Shown: piece after piece, positions 17,178 through 26,729 of the stretch
How positions within the stretch are numbered: position 1 is the stretch's first letter
Layout: each line of letters begins with the position of its first letter
Source of the DNA: Actinopolymorpha sp. NPDC004070
GTDB taxonomy: Bacteria > Actinomycetota > Actinomycetes > Propionibacteriales > Actinopolymorphaceae
Length of the DNA: 64,000 bases
Direction: 5' to 3'
Assembly (NCBI RefSeq): GCF_040610475.1
Contig: NZ_JBEXMJ010000005.1
Location: 9,631 to 73,630, forward strand
Position numbers and translations under genes: made by a program
The notes under the pieces: model-generated
Databases searched by the model: none
The model's input: only the letters and a program-made list of their open reading frames with translations
Told to the model about the DNA's origin: nothing

Positions 17178-18650
17178 ATGCCTGCCGAACCCTGGGGATT
17201 CCTGCACCACGCGCGCGTGGAGTTCCGCAAGCGACCGATCGCCGAACGCCTGCGGGACTGGCGGGCCGTGCTCCAGCCGCCGCTGACCGAGACCGCGCGC
17301 ACCCAGGCCGCACGGTGCATGGACTGCGGCGTGCCGTTCTGCCACGCCGGCTGTCCCCTCGGCAACCTCATCCCGGAGTGGAACGAGTACGTCGCCCGCG
17401 GCGAATGGCACCGTGCCCTGGAGTCCCTGCACGCCACGAACAACTTCCCCGAGTTCACCGGCTGGCTGTGCCCCGCACCCTGCGAACCCGCCTGCGTCCT
17501 CGCGATCAACGCCGCGCCGGTCAGCATCAAGCAGGTCGAGCTCGCGATCATCGAACACGCCTGGGCGCGCGACTGGGTACACCCGTGCCCGTCGCCGATC
17601 CGCACCGGACGACAGGTCGCGGTCGTGGGTTCGGGCCCGGCGGGCCTGGCCGCCGCGCAACAACTGGCCCGAGCGGGTCACGACGTCCACGTGTTCGAAC
17701 GCGACGACCGGATCGGCGGCCTGCTGCGGTACGGCATCCCGGACTTCAAACTGGAGAAGCGGGTCGTCGACCGGCGGCTCGGCCAGCTCGCCGCCGAGGG
17801 GGTGCGGTTCCGTCCGGGTGTCGACGCGGGGACGGACGTGTCCGGTGAGTGGCTGCGCGCGCGGTACGACGCCGTCGTCCTCGCGGTCGGTGCGCTGAGA
17901 CCGAGAGAGCTCGACCTGCCCGGACGCGAACTCGCCGGGATCCACCAGGCGATGGACTACCTCCCGCAGGCCAACCGGGTCGAGGCCGGCGACCTGCGCG
18001 CGCCCGCGATCGACGCGCACGGCTGCCACGTCGTCATCATCGGCGGCGGGGACACCGCCGCCGACTGCCTGGGTACGGCGAACCGGCAGGGCGCGGTCGA
18101 AGTCCGCAAGCTCGACCACAACCCGCGGCCTCCGGAGCTCCGCGACGAGGACACCAACCCCTGGCCGCAGTGGCCCAGGGTGCACCGGGTCTCCCCCGCT
18201 CACGAGGAGGGTGTGGTGGAGGACTGGTCCCGCGAGGTGGTGGCCTTCGCCGGTGACGAACGGGGTCACGTACGCCAGGTGCGGACGGCCGTGGTGGAAC
18301 GCCGGTTCGACGCGCGCGGCCACCGGTGGTTCCACGTCGTACGCGACAGCGAGGAGGACCTGCCCGCGGAACTCGTGCTGCTGGCCGCGGGGTTCGTCGG
18401 CCCCGACGCGGCACCGCTGCTGGACCAGCTCGGCGTCCAGCTCGACCCGCGTACCGGCACGGTCCTGGTCGACGACGGGTGGGAGACGACCGCACCCGGT
18501 GTCTACAGCTGCGGCGACGCCCAACGAGGCGCGAGCCTGGTGGTGTGGGCGATCGCGGAGGGCCGGGCGTGCGCCGCGCACGTGGACCACGCCCTCTCCG
18601 GCCGCGGCGTACTGCCCGATCCGGTGGCACCGTCCAGCCGGCCGCTCTGA
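17178..18650 (+). CDS. gltD: Glutamate synthase small subunit (GltD-type NAD(P)H oxidoreductase)
   Basis: 490 residues. The N-terminal domain has the [4Fe-4S] cysteines C47, C50, C55 and C59 (CMDCGVPFCHAGCPL) and a second cluster in CPAPCEPAC near 98-106. FAD-binding VAVVGSGPAGLAAAQQ starts near 150, and the NAD(P) site VVIIGGGDTAADCLGTA near 288. This is the electron-delivery subunit for glutamate formation from 2-oxoglutarate and glutamine. The large subunit gltB is not adjacent, which is unusual; it could be encoded elsewhere or this paralogue could feed another partner. A -10-like TAGCAT lies at 17111-17116. No clear ribosome binding site was found. Confidence 0.9.
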   Translation: MPAEPWGFLHHARVEFRKRPIAERLRDWRAVLQPPLTETARTQAARCMDCGVPFCHAGCPLGNLIPEWNEYVARGEWHRALESLHATNNFPEFTGWLCPAPCEPACVLAINAAPVSIKQVELAIIEHAWARDWVHPCPSPIRTGRQVAVVGSGPAGLAAAQQLARAGHDVHVFERDDRIGGLLRYGIPDFKLEKRVVDRRLGQLAAEGVRFRPGVDAGTDVSGEWLRARYDAVVLAVGALRPRELDLPGRELAGIHQAMDYLPQANRVEAGDLRAPAIDAHGCHVVIIGGGDTAADCLGTANRQGAVEVRKLDHNPRPPELRDEDTNPWPQWPRVHRVSPAHEEGVVEDWSREVVAFAGDERGHVRQVRTAVVERRFDARGHRWFHVVRDSEEDLPAELVLLAAGFVGPDAAPLLDQLGVQLDPRTGTVLVDDGWETTAPGVYSCGDAQRGASLVVWAIAEGRACAAHVDHALSGRGVLPDPVAPSSRPL

Positions 18651-18821
18651 GCCCGTCTCGTCTCCGGTCCGGCCCGTGGACGGCCGCCTTCGCGGAGCAG
18701 GGCTGTGGACGGCCGGGCGCGGCTGGGGGTGGCACCTGGCACGATGCTCAGGACATGCCCCGGGTCGGACCGGACGACCTGCCGGCCTACGACCGTCGTG
18801 CACGCGAAGTGGAGCCAGACC

Positions 18822-21500
18822 GTGACCGAAGCCATCGAGGCAGCCCCCGCCGCCCCCAGCCCGGCCCCGTCGTCGGCCCAGTCGGCACAGTCGCCTGCCC
18901 AGGCGGCTGCCGCCCTCCACCAGCGGATCGCGGAGGAGCTCGGTGTCCGCGAGGGCCAGGTCAGGGCCGCGGTGGAGCTGCTCGACGGCGGAGCCACCGT
19001 GCCGTTCATCGCGCGGTACCGCAAGGAGGTCACCGGCACCCTCGACGACGCGCAGCTGCGCACACTGGAGGAGCGCCTGCGCTACCTCCGTGAGCTGGAG
19101 GAACGCCGCGCCGCCGTCCTCGACTCCATCCGCGAGCAGGGCAAGCTGGACGCGGAGCTGGAGGCGCGGATCCTGGCGGCCGACTCGAAGGCGCGGTTGG
19201 AGGACATCTACCTCCCCTATCGGCCCAAGCGGCGGACCAAGGCGCAGATCGCCCGCGAGGCGGGGCTCGAGCCACTCGCCGACGCCCTGCTGGCCGACCC
19301 GTCGCTGGATCCGCGGGAGACCGCCGCCGGTTACGTCGATCCGGATCGTGGCGTGGCCGACCCGGCCGCCGCGCTGGACGGTGCCCGGTCGATCCTGGTC
19401 GAACGGTTCGCCGAGGACGCCGACCTGATCGGCGAGCTTCGCGAGCTGGTGTGGTCCCGCGGGCGGCTGGTGACGAAGGTGCGCGCCGGCAAGGAGGAGG
19501 CCGGTGCGAAGTTCGCCGACTACTTCGACTTCGCCGAACGCTTCACCTCCCTGCCCTCCCACCGCGTGCTGGCCGCGTTCCGCGGTGAGAAGGAGGAGGT
19601 CCTCGACCTCACCCTCGAGCCGGAGGAGCCGAGCGCGCCGGCCGGCGACGGGCCGGGTGCACCCGAGCTCGCCACGGCGGGCCGCACCGACTTCGAGGTC
19701 CGGATCGCCGACCGGTACGCCATCGCCGACCAGGGCCGGCCCGCCGACGACTGGCTGGCCGACACCGTGCGGTGGGCATGGCGCACGCGGATCCTGGTGC
19801 ACATCGGGATCGACCTGCGGATGCGGCTGCGCCAGGCCGCCGAGGACGAGGCCGTCCGGGTGTTCGCGGCCAACCTGCGTGACCTGCTGCTGGCCGCACC
19901 GGCCGGCACCCGGCCGACCATGGGTCTGGACCCGGGGTTCCGTACCGGCGTGAAGGTCGCGGTCGTCGACGGCACCGGCAAGGTGGTGGCGACCGACACC
20001 ATCTATCCGCACGTGCCCGTCCGGCGGTGGGACGAGTCGCTGGCCACCCTCGCCCGGCTGGCGCGGGAGCACCACGTCGAGCTGATCGCGATCGGCAACG
20101 GCACCGCCTCGCGGGAGACCGACAAACTGGCCGAGGACCTCATCCGCCGGCAGCCGGAGCTCACGCTCACCAAGGCGGTGGTGTCCGAGGCCGGTGCGTC
20201 CGTCTACTCCGCCTCCGCGTACGCCTCGGCCGAGCTGCCCGGCATGGACGTCTCCCTGCGCGGCGCGGTGTCCATCGCCCGCAGGCTGCAGGACCCGCTC
20301 GCGGAGCTGGTGAAGATCGACCCGAAGTCGATCGGCGTCGGGCAGTACCAACACGACGTGTCCGAGACGAAGCTGTCCCGCTCCCTCGACGCGGTGGTCG
20401 AGGACTGCGTCAACGCCGTCGGTGTCGACGTCAACACCGCGTCCGCGCCGCTGCTCACCCGGGTGTCCGGCATCACCGAGACCCTCGCCGCCAACGTCGT
20501 GGCACACCGCGACGCGCAGGGCCCGTTCCGCTCCCGGCGCGCGCTGAAGGACGTCCCCCGCCTCGGGCCGAAGGCGTTCGAACAGTGCGCGGGCTTCCTG
20601 CGTATCCCGCAGGGCGACGACCCGATCGACTCCTCCAGCGTGCACCCGGAGGCCTATCCCGTCGTACGCCGGATCCTGGCCTCGGTCGGCGGCGACCTGC
20701 GGGAACTGATCGGCAACACCTCGACCCTGCGCGGGCTGAAGCCCTCGGACTTCGTGGACGAGACGTTCGGCCTGCCGACCGTCACCGACATCCTCGCCGA
20801 GCTGGAAAAACCGGGCCGGGACCCGCGGCCGGCGTTCCGCACCGCGACGTTCGCCGAAGGGGTGGAGGAGCTCACCGACCTCACGCCCGGGATGGTGCTC
20901 GAGGGAGTGGTGACCAACGTCGCCGCGTTCGGTGCGTTCGTCGACGTGGGCGTCCACCAGGACGGCCTGGTGCACGTGTCGGCGATGTCGAAAAACTTCG
21001 TGAAGGATCCGCGGGAGGTCGTCAAGCCCGGCGACATCGTGAAGGTGAAGGTGCTCGAGGTCGACGTCGCCCGCAAGCGGGTGTCGCTGACCCTGCGGCT
21101 CGACGACGAGGTCGGCGGGGAGTCTTCCGGTGGCGCGCGGTCGGGTGGTGCGAGGCCCGGCGGGTCGAGGTCCGGTGGGCAGCGCTCGGGCGGGCAGCGC
21201 TCGGGTGGGCAGCGCTCGGGCGGGCAGCGGGCCGGTGAGCCCAAGCCCGGTGGGGAAGCGCGTTCGGACCACGGGCGACGCGGCGCTCCGACCGAAGGCC
21301 GTGGTGGGTCTGGTCAGCGTGGTGGTTCAGGTCAGCGTGGTGGTTCAGGTCAGCGTGGCGGTTCCGGTCAGCGTGGGCAGGGGCAACGAACCGACCGCGG
21401 CCCGGCCCGGCGCGACGATCGCGGCACCGACACCGCACTGGCCGACGCGCTGCGCCGCGCCGGCCTGGTCGATGACGACCAGCGCGGGAAGAAACGATAG
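18822..21500 (+). CDS. tex: Tex-family S1 RNA-binding transcription accessory protein
   Basis: 892 residues from the GTG at 18822, which has GGAG 7 bases upstream; the frame is open further left but without coding character. It has the full Tex order: N-terminal helical domain ([16 protein letters not shown] near 55), the YqgF/RNase H-like domain ([18 protein letters not shown] near 366), a helix-hairpin-helix segment (about 550-595), and an S1 domain (about 687-760; [21 protein letters not shown]). After the S1 domain is an extra tail of about 130 residues rich in G, R, S and Q (SGGQR and GGSGQR repeats) that canonical Tex lacks. Tex binds RNA and affects transcription and rRNA-related processes. 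The tail probably adds RNA affinity or disorder. Confidence 0.94.
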   Translation: MTEAIEAAPAAPSPAPSSAQSAQSPAQAAAALHQRIAEELGVREGQVRAAVELLDGGATVPFIARYRKEVTGTLDDAQLRTLEERLRYLRELEERRAAVLDSIREQGKLDAELEARILAADSKARLEDIYLPYRPKRRTKAQIAREAGLEPLADALLADPSLDPRETAAGYVDPDRGVADPAAALDGARSILVERFAEDADLIGELRELVWSRGRLVTKVRAGKEEAGAKFADYFDFAERFTSLPSHRVLAAFRGEKEEVLDLTLEPEEPSAPAGDGPGAPELATAGRTDFEVRIADRYAIADQGRPADDWLADTVRWAWRTRILVHIGIDLRMRLRQAAEDEAVRVFAANLRDLLLAAPAGTRPTMGLDPGFRTGVKVAVVDGTGKVVATDTIYPHVPVRRWDESLATLARLAREHHVELIAIGNGTASRETDKLAEDLIRRQPELTLTKAVVSEAGASVYSASAYASAELPGMDVSLRGAVSIARRLQDPLAELVKIDPKSIGVGQYQHDVSETKLSRSLDAVVEDCVNAVGVDVNTASAPLLTRVSGITETLAANVVAHRDAQGPFRSRRALKDVPRLGPKAFEQCAGFLRIPQGDDPIDSSSVHPEAYPVVRRILASVGGDLRELIGNTSTLRGLKPSDFVDETFGLPTVTDILAELEKPGRDPRPAFRTATFAEGVEELTDLTPGMVLEGVVTNVAAFGAFVDVGVHQDGLVHVSAMSKNFVKDPREVVKPGDIVKVKVLEVDVARKRVSLTLRLDDEVGGESSGGARSGGARPGGSRSGGQRSGGQRSGGQRSGGQRAGEPKPGGEARSDHGRRGAPTEGRGGSGQRGGSGQRGGSGQRGGSGQRGQGQRTDRGPARRDDRGTDTALADALRRAGLVDDDQRGKKR
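21177..21378 (+). repeat. 15-bp and 18-bp tandem repeats encoding the Tex tail
   Basis: A 15-bp unit (GGGCAGCGCTCGGGY) encodes SGGQR copies at about 21177-21231, and an 18-bp unit (GGTCAGCGTGGTGGTTCA) encodes GGSGQR copies at about 21312-21375. Near-identity of the units indicates recent expansion by slippage. Confidence 0.75.
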
Positions 21501-21528
21501 CTCCGGCTCGCCCGACGTACAGGCGGCA

Positions 21529-21551
21529 ACGCCTCTCGACGAGGAGGGCGT
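21529..21551. terminator. Candidate bidirectional terminator between tex and DUF402 gene
   Basis: ACGCCT pairs with GGGCGT around a short loop, with a few more imperfect pairs inside, between the two convergent stop codons. The stem is modest and only a short T-rich stretch (GTTCTT) follows on the plus strand. Confidence 0.35.
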
Positions 21552-21614
21552 CGCGTTCTTCCGCGGAAGAGTCCGTCGACCACCGGACGGACGCGCCGTG
21601 CACCCTCACCCAGG

Positions 21615-22274
21615 TCACCTGGCCGACCACCCCGAGCCACCCGGTCGGTACGCAGACGGAAGAACCGGGCGTGGCCAGGTCGGATCCGGCCGCCAGTCCA
21701 GCCAGCGCGCCTCGAACGGCCCGGTGCGGCCCGTCGCCTGCGCGAGTACGCGGTGCGCGTGGTCTTCCAGGGTGGCGAGCAGTCCGCCGTCGAGGACACC
21801 CCGGCGGACTGCCTCCTCGAAGTCCTCGCGGTCCTTCCAGGTCCAGGAGCGGTCCGGGAGTACCTGCACGTCGAGCACGAGGTCCATCGTCTGGATCCCG
21901 TCGGGCATCCGCACCGGCGGTAGCTCCAGGTTGACGTACCAGCCGAGGAACTCCCCTGCCGGTGTCCATCCGAGAATGACCCGGGCCCACGAGCCCGGTG
22001 CGAAGAAGTGCAGTGTGCGCAGGTCGATCGTCCGCTCGACGACCTCGTACACCAGGGTCTGCATCGCGACCAGCTTGCGTTCGGACCGCGAGAGGTGGTC
22101 GCGCCCGGGGACTCCGACACTGCTCGCGTAGCCGGCCGTCGTACCGACAGGGACATGGGTGACACACCAGTCGCCGTCCTCCACGAGGACGTGGGGTACG
22201 GCGCTCCACAGATGGTCGTGCCAGCGTTCCTGAACGACCAGCCGCGTTCCGGGCCGCCAGGTGTGGTGAGTCAT
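21615..22274 (-). CDS. DUF402 (FomD-like) protein
   Basis: 219 residues from the ATG at 22274; the open frame to 22562 is non-coding. The sequence has the DUF402 layout: an N-terminal beta-rich part (VVQERWHDHLWSAVPHVLVE), then GWYVNLELPPVR, and the acidic stretch DLVLDVQVLPDRSWTWKDREDFEEA near 140-170, whose D and E residues bind metal in the family. Characterised relatives (FomD, Ntdp) hydrolyse nucleotide diphosphates or CDP-linked substrates in the cytoplasm. The exact substrate here is unknown. Confidence 0.85.
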   Translation of the reverse strand: MTHHTWRPGTRLVVQERWHDHLWSAVPHVLVEDGDWCVTHVPVGTTAGYASSVGVPGRDHLSRSERKLVAMQTLVYEVVERTIDLRTLHFFAPGSWARVILGWTPAGEFLGWYVNLELPPVRMPDGIQTMDLVLDVQVLPDRSWTWKDREDFEEAVRRGVLDGGLLATLEDHAHRVLAQATGRTGPFEARWLDWRPDPTWPRPVLPSAYRPGGSGWSAR

Positions 22275-22362
22275 CGGACCGGCCCTCCGGTTCCTCCGCG
22301 GACAAATCCGGCAGGTGTCGGGACTGAGCACTAGACTTCGATCTCCCCCGCCGCTGGGAGGC

Positions 22363-22378
22363 TTCTTCTCCGGAAGAA
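22363..22378. promoter_or_regulatory. Inverted repeat TTCTT-N6-AAGAA in the leader of the first LGFP-M15 gene
   Basis: The repeat lies between a -10-like TAGACT (22332-22337) and the ATG at 22511, in a leader of roughly 165 bases. It could be a weak hairpin or an operator. I compared this leader with the c-di-AMP riboswitch pattern found before many actinobacterial wall hydrolases and do not see its conserved blocks. Confidence 0.3.
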
Positions 22379-22510
22379 CGCCGCCCGCACGCAACGATCT
22401 TCGCGGCCCGGGAGTACTACCTTGCACGACCGGGCCGGTGTGCGCACCTGCCCTGCTGGGGTCCGTCGTTCTCGTGGCGCGGCCCGACGAGTTCTGGTGA
22501 AGGGGAGCAC

Positions 22511-24289
22511 ATGAACGCCGTTCGCGTAAAGGCGCGGATGCACGCCACAGCGGTGGCCGCACTCACCGGTGCGGTTCTGGCCGGTGCCGCCGCACTCGCG
22601 CCGTCGGCCGGCGCGACACCCGTCGTGCCGACACCGACGCCGACCGCCACCTCGACGGCGTCACCGGCACCCACCGCAACGCGGACACCGACACCGACGC
22701 CCACCCCCACCACTGCCGACAAGCAGCCCGTGCCGAAGGCCCCGGCCACCGCGGCCGACGCCGAAGCCGCGATCGAGGCGCGCTACCAGGCCCTCGGCGG
22801 AAGCGCCGGCGTCCTGGGCGCGGCGACCTCGGCGGTCACCGCCATCACCGGCGGCTACGTCCGCAGGTTCGAGCACGGCGGCGTCTACTACTCCGACGCG
22901 ACCGGCGCGTGGGACGTCCGCACCGGCCCGATGCAGAACTACTACGACTTCCTGGGCGCCCAGGAGAGCAAGCTCGGCTTCCCGACCGGCGCGGAGTACG
23001 CGGGCGCCACGGCGGGAGTCCTGATCCAGCGCTTCACGGGTGGACGCATCTACTACTCGGCGGCGACCGGAGCCCGCGGCGTGTACGGTCCGCTGCTGGC
23101 TCGCTACCTCGCCCTCGGCGGTGAGGCGGGCAAGCTCGGACTCCCCACCCACGGCGAAGGATCGGCACAGCCTGCCGGCGCACGGCTCAGCGCGTTCGAG
23201 CACGGCCGCATCTACTGGTCGTCGTCGACCGGCGCGTGGGACCTGACCGGCGTGATGGTCGACTACTACGTCAAGCTCGGCGGTTCGACGAGCCCGCTCG
23301 GCCTGCCCACCAGCGCGCCGTACTCGGCTGCGGGCGGCGTCACCATGCAGAACTTCGTCAAGGGCCGGGTCTACTACAGCAGCGGGACCGGCGCGCAGGG
23401 CGTCTACGGCGCGACCCTCGCCCGTTACCTCCAGCTCGGCGGGTCGACCGGCGTCCTCGGCCTGCCCACCGTGGCGGAGAAGGCGGGCAAGAAGGCCGGC
23501 TCGCGGGTCACGGTGTTCAAGAATGGGCGAATCTGGTATTCCAGCAAGACCGGTGCCCGTGAGGTTCGCGGCGCCACCCTCGCGCGGTACCTCTCCATCG
23601 GGGCCGAGACGTCTCGGATCGGCCTGCCGAACAGCTACCACAAGCAGACGTCCTACGGCGACTGGCAGGGGTTCGAGTACGCCTCGTTGCAGTACTACTC
23701 CTCGAAGAAGAAGGCCTACATCCGGATGCCGTTCACGGTGACGTCGAGGACTCCGACGGCGGCCGACGTCCCCTACACCTACCGCAGCGGCTGCCCGGTC
23801 GGGCCGTCGTCCCTGCGGATGCTGAAGCTGACGTTCCGGAACTTCTCCGACGACGACCAGTACGGCACGATCGTGGTGCGTTCCACCGTCGTCGGCGACA
23901 TCACCGCGGTGTTCAGCGCCGCCCACTCCCACGGCTGGCCGCTGCGCCGGATCAACCCGGTCGACGTCTACCAGGGCGACGACGTGAAGGCGATGGCCGC
24001 CGACAACACCTCGGCCTTCAACTGCCGCAAGGTCACCGGCAATCCGTACAAGCTTTCCCAGCATTCTTACGGAAATGCCATCGACATCAACACGTACGAG
24101 AATCCCTACGTCACCGCCTCCAACGTCTACCCTGAGGGTTCGGACACTTACCTCAACCGCGGCAACAAGCGCAAGGGGATGATCCTGCGCGGCGACCCGG
24201 TCGAGTCCACGCTGCGAAGCAGGGGCTGGCCGTGGGGAGCCCGCTGGAACTACCCCGACTACCAGCACTTCTCCGAGAACGGCGGCTGA
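22511..24289 (+). CDS. Secreted LGFP-repeat protein with C-terminal M15 (VanY/D-Ala-D-Ala carboxypeptidase-like) domain
   Basis: 592 residues. A signal peptide (about 1-36, TAVAALTGAVLAGAAALAPSAGA) is followed by a Pro/Thr-rich linker (37-75) and about five LGFP-type repeats (about 80-400) with units such as YLALGGEAGKLGLPTHGE, GRIYYS and TGAR.VYG. LGFP repeats are known from mycolyl-transferase and wall-associated proteins and are thought to anchor to the envelope. The C-terminal 170 residues form an M15 zinc peptidase: SQHSYGNAIDIN gives H518 and D525, and the third ligand is H586 in YPDYQHFS. The likely activity is cutting peptidoglycan stem peptides. It is followed after 3 bases by a lipoprotein gene. 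Confidence 0.9.
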   Translation: MNAVRVKARMHATAVAALTGAVLAGAAALAPSAGATPVVPTPTPTATSTASPAPTATRTPTPTPTPTTADKQPVPKAPATAADAEAAIEARYQALGGSAGVLGAATSAVTAITGGYVRRFEHGGVYYSDATGAWDVRTGPMQNYYDFLGAQESKLGFPTGAEYAGATAGVLIQRFTGGRIYYSAATGARGVYGPLLARYLALGGEAGKLGLPTHGEGSAQPAGARLSAFEHGRIYWSSSTGAWDLTGVMVDYYVKLGGSTSPLGLPTSAPYSAAGGVTMQNFVKGRVYYSSGTGAQGVYGATLARYLQLGGSTGVLGLPTVAEKAGKKAGSRVTVFKNGRIWYSSKTGAREVRGATLARYLSIGAETSRIGLPNSYHKQTSYGDWQGFEYASLQYYSSKKKAYIRMPFTVTSRTPTAADVPYTYRSGCPVGPSSLRMLKLTFRNFSDDDQYGTIVVRSTVVGDITAVFSAAHSHGWPLRRINPVDVYQGDDVKAMAADNTSAFNCRKVTGNPYKLSQHSYGNAIDINTYENPYVTASNVYPEGSDTYLNRGNKRKGMILRGDPVESTLRSRGWPWGARWNYPDYQHFSENGG

Positions 24290-24292
24290 CCA

Positions 24293-25093
24293 GTGCAGCG
24301 AACTCGCCAACTCCTCGCCGGCCTGGCCATCGGCGGGCTGACCCTGGCCTGCGGCGCGTGCGGGTCCCCCACGACGGACACGAACAGCGCCGGCGACGGC
24401 ACCAGGACGGCCCGGCCCACGGCGGACGCGACCGGTGACCACGCAGGTGCCAAGGCAGGCGACAAGGCCACCGAGCCGCCCATGCCCACGCCTCCCGCCA
24501 CCACCGCCGGACCGCTCACCAGGAAGAACCTCCCCGCCGCCGACCGGCTCGGGTCGGACTTCAAGCCCTACACCGAGCCGGACGCACCTGAGGAGGGGTT
24601 CGTCTCCAACGGCCAGCCAGTCCGCCAGCGTGACCCGAAGGAGGTCGCGGCGTCGATCGTCCCGCTGGGCTGCCCCGGCACCGAACGCCTGTCGCCGCTG
24701 CCGGTCCCGGCGAACGCGCTGGAGCAGACCTACCGCGCCCCGGGGCGCCAGATCGCGGTGGCGCTGGTCCTCGACTACCGCTCGGAGGCGTCGGCGGCGC
24801 GGTTCGTCGACGGACTGGCGGACATCCTGGCCCGGTGCACCAAGCCGTCCGCCAAGACCAAGGCCACGCTCCGCACCGCGCGAACGGTCGCCCAGGTGGA
24901 CCGGCCGAACGCCGGGACGCTGTTCGACTCGCGGTACGAGGCCGGTCCCGGTGCCGTCCCGGGTCAGTGGGACGAGACCGTCGTGCAGAAAGGCCGACGG
25001 GTCGGCATGACCATCGTCCAGCGTGGGACCCGAGAGTCGAGGATCGACCACACCGCACTCGCCGGTTACCTGAGGACGCTCCTCACCCGCTGA
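24293..25093 (+). CDS. Predicted lipoprotein of unknown function
   Basis: 266 residues from a GTG 3 bases after the preceding stop, so the two genes are probably translated together. The N-terminus QRTRQLLAGLAIGGLTLACG has a charged-hydrophobic-Cys layout; C20 (TLAC) or C23 would be lipidated, though neither lipobox is ideal. A Thr/Pro/Ala/Asp-rich linker (25-75) precedes a folded domain of about 190 residues with two Cys (GCPGTERL and LARCTKPS) that could form a disulfide. The domain layout recalls extracellular sensor-type domains of actinobacterial lipoproteins, but I do not recognise a family. Context suggests a partner of the adjacent wall peptidases. A strong terminator follows. Confidence 0.7.
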   Translation: MQRTRQLLAGLAIGGLTLACGACGSPTTDTNSAGDGTRTARPTADATGDHAGAKAGDKATEPPMPTPPATTAGPLTRKNLPAADRLGSDFKPYTEPDAPEEGFVSNGQPVRQRDPKEVAASIVPLGCPGTERLSPLPVPANALEQTYRAPGRQIAVALVLDYRSEASAARFVDGLADILARCTKPSAKTKATLRTARTVAQVDRPNAGTLFDSRYEAGPGAVPGQWDETVVQKGRRVGMTIVQRGTRESRIDHTALAGYLRTLLTR

Positions 25094-25123
25094 CCTTCCG
25101 CACCGCTGACCCGCGACACCACG

Positions 25124-25180
25124 ACGCGGCGCCCCGACCGGACACCCGGTCGCGGCGCCGCGTTTGGGTTTCCTCCTTTT
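25124..25180 (+). terminator. Strong intrinsic terminator after the lipoprotein gene
   Basis: ACGCGGCGCC pairs with GGCGCCGCGT and, inside, GACCGG pairs with CCGGTC. The stem spans 25124-25163 and is followed by a T-rich run (TTTGGGTTTCCTCCTTTT). It separates the lipoprotein from the second LGFP-M15 gene. Confidence 0.78.
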
Positions 25181-25200
25181 GCCGTAGGCCGTGCGCAGGG

Positions 25201-25240
25201 CGTGTCAATCTCCACATGACACGCACCTGACCACAGGTGC
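25201..25240. promoter_or_regulatory. Two adjacent perfect inverted repeats before the second LGFP-M15 gene
   Basis: CGTGTCA (25201-25207) pairs with TGACACG (25217-25223), spacer 9. GCACCTG (25223-25229) pairs with CAGGTGC (25234-25240), spacer 4. They end 26 bases before the ATG and overlap the expected promoter, so they are candidate operators or a 5' UTR structure. Confidence 0.45.
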
Positions 25241-25266
25241 CGCATCGCACGTCGGGGGAACAGGCG

Positions 25267-26658
25267 ATGAACGAGGCAATCACGCGTGCCGTCAGCTCCT
25301 GGCGGGTGCGCGACAGGCGTCCGGGGAGCATGCCCTCGCTGGTGCTCCTCACCTGTGTGCTGAGCCTGCTCCTGCCGCCGGGTTCGGCACTCGCAGGGAA
25401 GGTGCCGAACCCGGCGGCCGCGCCTGCGGCGACTCGGGTGGCTCAGGCGGTGACTCCGGAGGCCGCGATCGAGGCCCGCTACCAGCAGCTGGGCGGCCCC
25501 GCCGGCGTGCTCGGACCGGCCACGTCGCCGGTGGTGGCGGTCCCGCGTGGGTACCGCCGCGTCTACGCCCACGGCCACATCTACTACTCCCCGGACACCG
25601 GGGCGTGGGAGGTGCTCGAACCCTTCCTCGGCTACTACCTCGGGCTCGGCGCCTCGGCCAGCGCCCTCGGCCTGCCGACCAGCGCGGCCTACACCTCAGG
25701 ACGCGGCGCCAGGGTGCAGAACTTCTACCACAGCAGGGTCTACTGGACTCCCGGGACCGGCGCGCAGAGCGTCTACGGCCCGACGCTGGCGCGGTATCTC
25801 GCCCTCGGCGGATCGGCCGGCTCGATGGGCGTTCCGACGGCCTCCGAACACGCCGGCAAGGTGCCCGGAGTCCGCGTGACGGAGTTCTCCAGCGGACGGA
25901 TCTGGTACTCCCCCAGCACCGGCGCCCGCGAGATACGCGGCTCGATTCTGGCGAAGTACCTGCGGCTCGGTGCCGAGGCGTCCTGGATCGGCCTACCCAC
26001 CGCCTACATGCGAGGCACGTCGTACGGCTACCGGCAGGACTTCCAGCGCGCTTCCCTGCAGGCCATCCACAGGCTCAGAGGCGTCTACATCCGGGTGGCC
26101 TTCTTCACCTCCGTGCGCACGCCGCGAGCCAGCGACATTCCCTACACCTACCGCAGCGGCTGCCCGGTGCCACCGTCGGGCTTGCGGATCCTCACCCTGC
26201 CGTTCCGCAGCTTCGGCGGCGACGACCACCTTGGCCGCATCGTCGTCCGAGCGAGCGTGGTGCCGGCGATCCGCACGGTGTTCATGAACGCCCAGGCCGA
26301 CTCGTGGGTGATCCGCAAGGTCTACCCGGTCGACAAGTACCGGGGCAGCGACGAGGCCTCGATGGCCGCCGACAACACCTCGGCGTTCAACTGCCGCAAG
26401 GTCACCGGCAACCCGTACAAGCTGTCCCAGCACTCCTACGGGAACGCGATCGACATCAACACGTTCGAGAACCCCTACGTCACGGCGAGCCGGGTCTACC
26501 CGCCGGGTTCGCAGACCTACCTCGACCGCACCAACGTGCGCCCGGGGATGATCGTGCGCGGCGACGCGGTGGAGCGCACCATGCGCGGGCTGGGCTGGCC
26601 GTGGGGTGCCCGCTGGGCCTACCCCGACTACCAGCACTTCTCCTCCAACGGCCGCTGA
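25267..26658 (+). CDS. Second secreted LGFP-repeat/M15 peptidase (paralogue)
   Basis: 463 residues from the ATG at 25267 (GGGGGA upstream); a GTG at 25237 lies inside an inverted repeat. A signal peptide (about 20-46, SLVLLTCVLSLLLPPGSALAG) leads to about four LGFP repeats (70-290) and an M15 domain that is close to that of the gene at 22511: H389 and D396 in SQHSYGNAIDIN, H457 in YPDYQHFS. Both proteins also share AADNTSAFNCRKVTGNPYKL. It lacks the long Pro/Thr linker and one LGFP unit. Tandem paralogy with a terminator and own regulatory repeats between the copies suggests the two peptidases are differently expressed. Confidence 0.9.
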   Translation: MNEAITRAVSSWRVRDRRPGSMPSLVLLTCVLSLLLPPGSALAGKVPNPAAAPAATRVAQAVTPEAAIEARYQQLGGPAGVLGPATSPVVAVPRGYRRVYAHGHIYYSPDTGAWEVLEPFLGYYLGLGASASALGLPTSAAYTSGRGARVQNFYHSRVYWTPGTGAQSVYGPTLARYLALGGSAGSMGVPTASEHAGKVPGVRVTEFSSGRIWYSPSTGAREIRGSILAKYLRLGAEASWIGLPTAYMRGTSYGYRQDFQRASLQAIHRLRGVYIRVAFFTSVRTPRASDIPYTYRSGCPVPPSGLRILTLPFRSFGGDDHLGRIVVRASVVPAIRTVFMNAQADSWVIRKVYPVDKYRGSDEASMAADNTSAFNCRKVTGNPYKLSQHSYGNAIDINTFENPYVTASRVYPPGSQTYLDRTNVRPGMIVRGDAVERTMRGLGWPWGARWAYPDYQHFSSNGR

Positions 26659-26729
26659 CAGCCCGAAGCGACACCGGTGCGGTCACAGCCGGCACCGGTG
26701 TCAACCCAGCCTTGCGTCCCGGCAGGGAG

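Noticed and set aside
17163..21272. 1369-residue minus-strand frame opposite gltD and tex
   Set aside because: Shadow frame with low-complexity composition; Tex and GltD motifs on the plus strand explain the region.
22275..22510. Possible c-di-AMP riboswitch before the wall peptidase
   Set aside because: The conserved late block with CTCGCAGGC and the GGGGACC core are absent.
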